NCBI GenBank assembly: GCA_025356055.1
Contig: JANXUU010000095.1
Span: 1 to 54,144, forward strand
Reading direction: 5' to 3'
DNA: 54,144 nt
From: Sphingomonas sp.
Lineage (GTDB): Bacteria > Pseudomonadota > Alphaproteobacteria > Sphingomonadales > Sphingomonadaceae
The notes beneath the pieces are model-generated. The model had not been told where the DNA came from and did not search any database. It was given only the letters and a program-made list of their open reading frames with translations. Shown here piece by piece: positions 53,841-54,144 of the stretch; the stretch's first letter is position 1, and each line of letters starts with the position of its first letter. Made by a program: the position numbers and the translations under genes.

Positions 53841-54144
53841 CAATTGCCGAGCCGGCCGAGCCGCCCGATCGCCTGACGGCGCATTTCGGACAGGCTGTCG
53901 ACCATCTTCTGGCTTGCTTGGTAGGCGCGTAATATTTCGACCATCTGGGTCGTCTCGGCGATCGGCTGGACATTGGAGGACTCGAGTCCGCCACTCCTCA
54001 ACACTGACCGGCCCCCATCGAGTGGTCCAGCTTGATTGTTAGTGCATTGCCACCTCCATCGCCAGTGTTGGCCGGAGGTGAAGCGTAGCGGAACCGTAGG
54101 GCGGCACTGGCGATGGAACAGCTTCCGGTGCCGGTGGTCGGTAG
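53841..54144 (-). CDS. flgF: Flagellar proximal rod protein FlgF, 3' part, cut by window end
   Basis: The last 50 or so codons read VLRSGGLESSNVQPIAETTQ, then MVEILRAYQASQKMVDSL and a stop at 53841-53843, a normal rod-protein C-terminus, 28 bases before flgG. Beyond about 54020 the same frame stays open but no longer resembles FlgF (Trp/His/Arg-rich), while another frame reads a protein-like end (FRYASPPANTGDGGGNALTI...). So only the C-terminal part is supported, and the junction is suspicious. Confidence 0.6.
54056..54116. repeat. 12-base inverted repeat at the right edge
   Basis: CCATCGCCAGTG (54056-54067) and CACTGGCGATGG (54105-54116) are exact inverse copies with 37 bases between. They lie in the stretch upstream of flgF that does not look like FlgF. 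Origin unknown: an assembly edge, a repeat or an insertion. Confidence 0.7.

Noticed and set aside
1-54144. CRISPR arrays, rRNA and tRNA genes
   Set aside because: No regularly spaced repeats and no recognisable RNA gene sequence was found on either strand by reading.

Overview
The window reads as chromosomal DNA of an alphaproteobacterium of the Sphingomonadales. Pointers: high GC, a serine palmitoyltransferase with its own acyl carrier protein, a SciP-type CtrA inhibitor (DUF1153), a DUF4893 lipoprotein, an ATP12-type chaperone, the alphaproteobacterial type of phosphoserine transaminase, a phasin and PHA synthase, and a short two-domain flagellin. Most of the window is compact, with many 4-base ATGA or GTGA overlaps between neighbours. 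No rRNA, tRNA or CRISPR array was seen.

Layout. 1-1.9 kb: the end of what looks like an IS21-family element sits inside a decayed MmeI-like restriction-modification gene that carries two in-frame stops. 2.4-3.2 kb: rplU-rpmA. 3.3-4.8 kb: a PF10118 hydrolase divergent from a TetR regulator, with a palindromic operator candidate. 4.8-14.6 kb is an envelope-lipid block: obgE, a ceramide-reductase-like dehydrogenase, an ACP, serine palmitoyltransferase and a hybrid histidine kinase on the plus strand; then, on the minus strand, a lipid kinase coupled to a Tam41-like nucleotidyltransferase; then lptF-lptG. 14.6-21.4 kb (minus): fatty acid desaturase, DUF445 protein and an RND efflux pump with adaptor. 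21.6-23.4 kb: two GlsB-type stress membrane proteins, a SIMPL protein and sciP.

23.8-30.5 kb: mnmA, a lone Flp pilin, a PhzF protein, a CDF metal exporter with pdxH, and dnaJ-like/yihY/fabI. 30.5-34.7 kb (minus): serC-serA-purA, with a structured leader before serC and a REP-like repeat between serC and serA. 35-40 kb: M23 peptidase, erpA, xth, murA with a GNAT-fold protein that may be a ceramide synthase, and clpS. 40.3-46.8 kb: phasin, gmk, the rluA/HAD/membrane protein/ATP12 operon, two little-known genes and rarD. 46.8-50.6 kb: a frameshifted small membrane protein, a phaC split by an amber codon, a TRIC-family channel and an alaC-type aminotransferase. 50.7-54.1 kb (minus): flagellar genes flgF-flgG-flgA-flgH followed by flagellin with a double-hairpin leader.

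The most interesting region is the envelope-lipid block. SPT, ACP and CerR-like proteins supply the long-chain base route. The lipid kinase followed 4 bases later by a Tam41-like cytidylyltransferase suggests a two-step lipid to lipid-phosphate to CDP-lipid activation module beside the LptFG export genes. This is inference from gene content and motifs; substrates are not shown by the sequence. Four lesions (two nonsense codons in the methyltransferase, one in phaC, one frameshift in a small membrane gene) need read-level checking before they are accepted as real decay.
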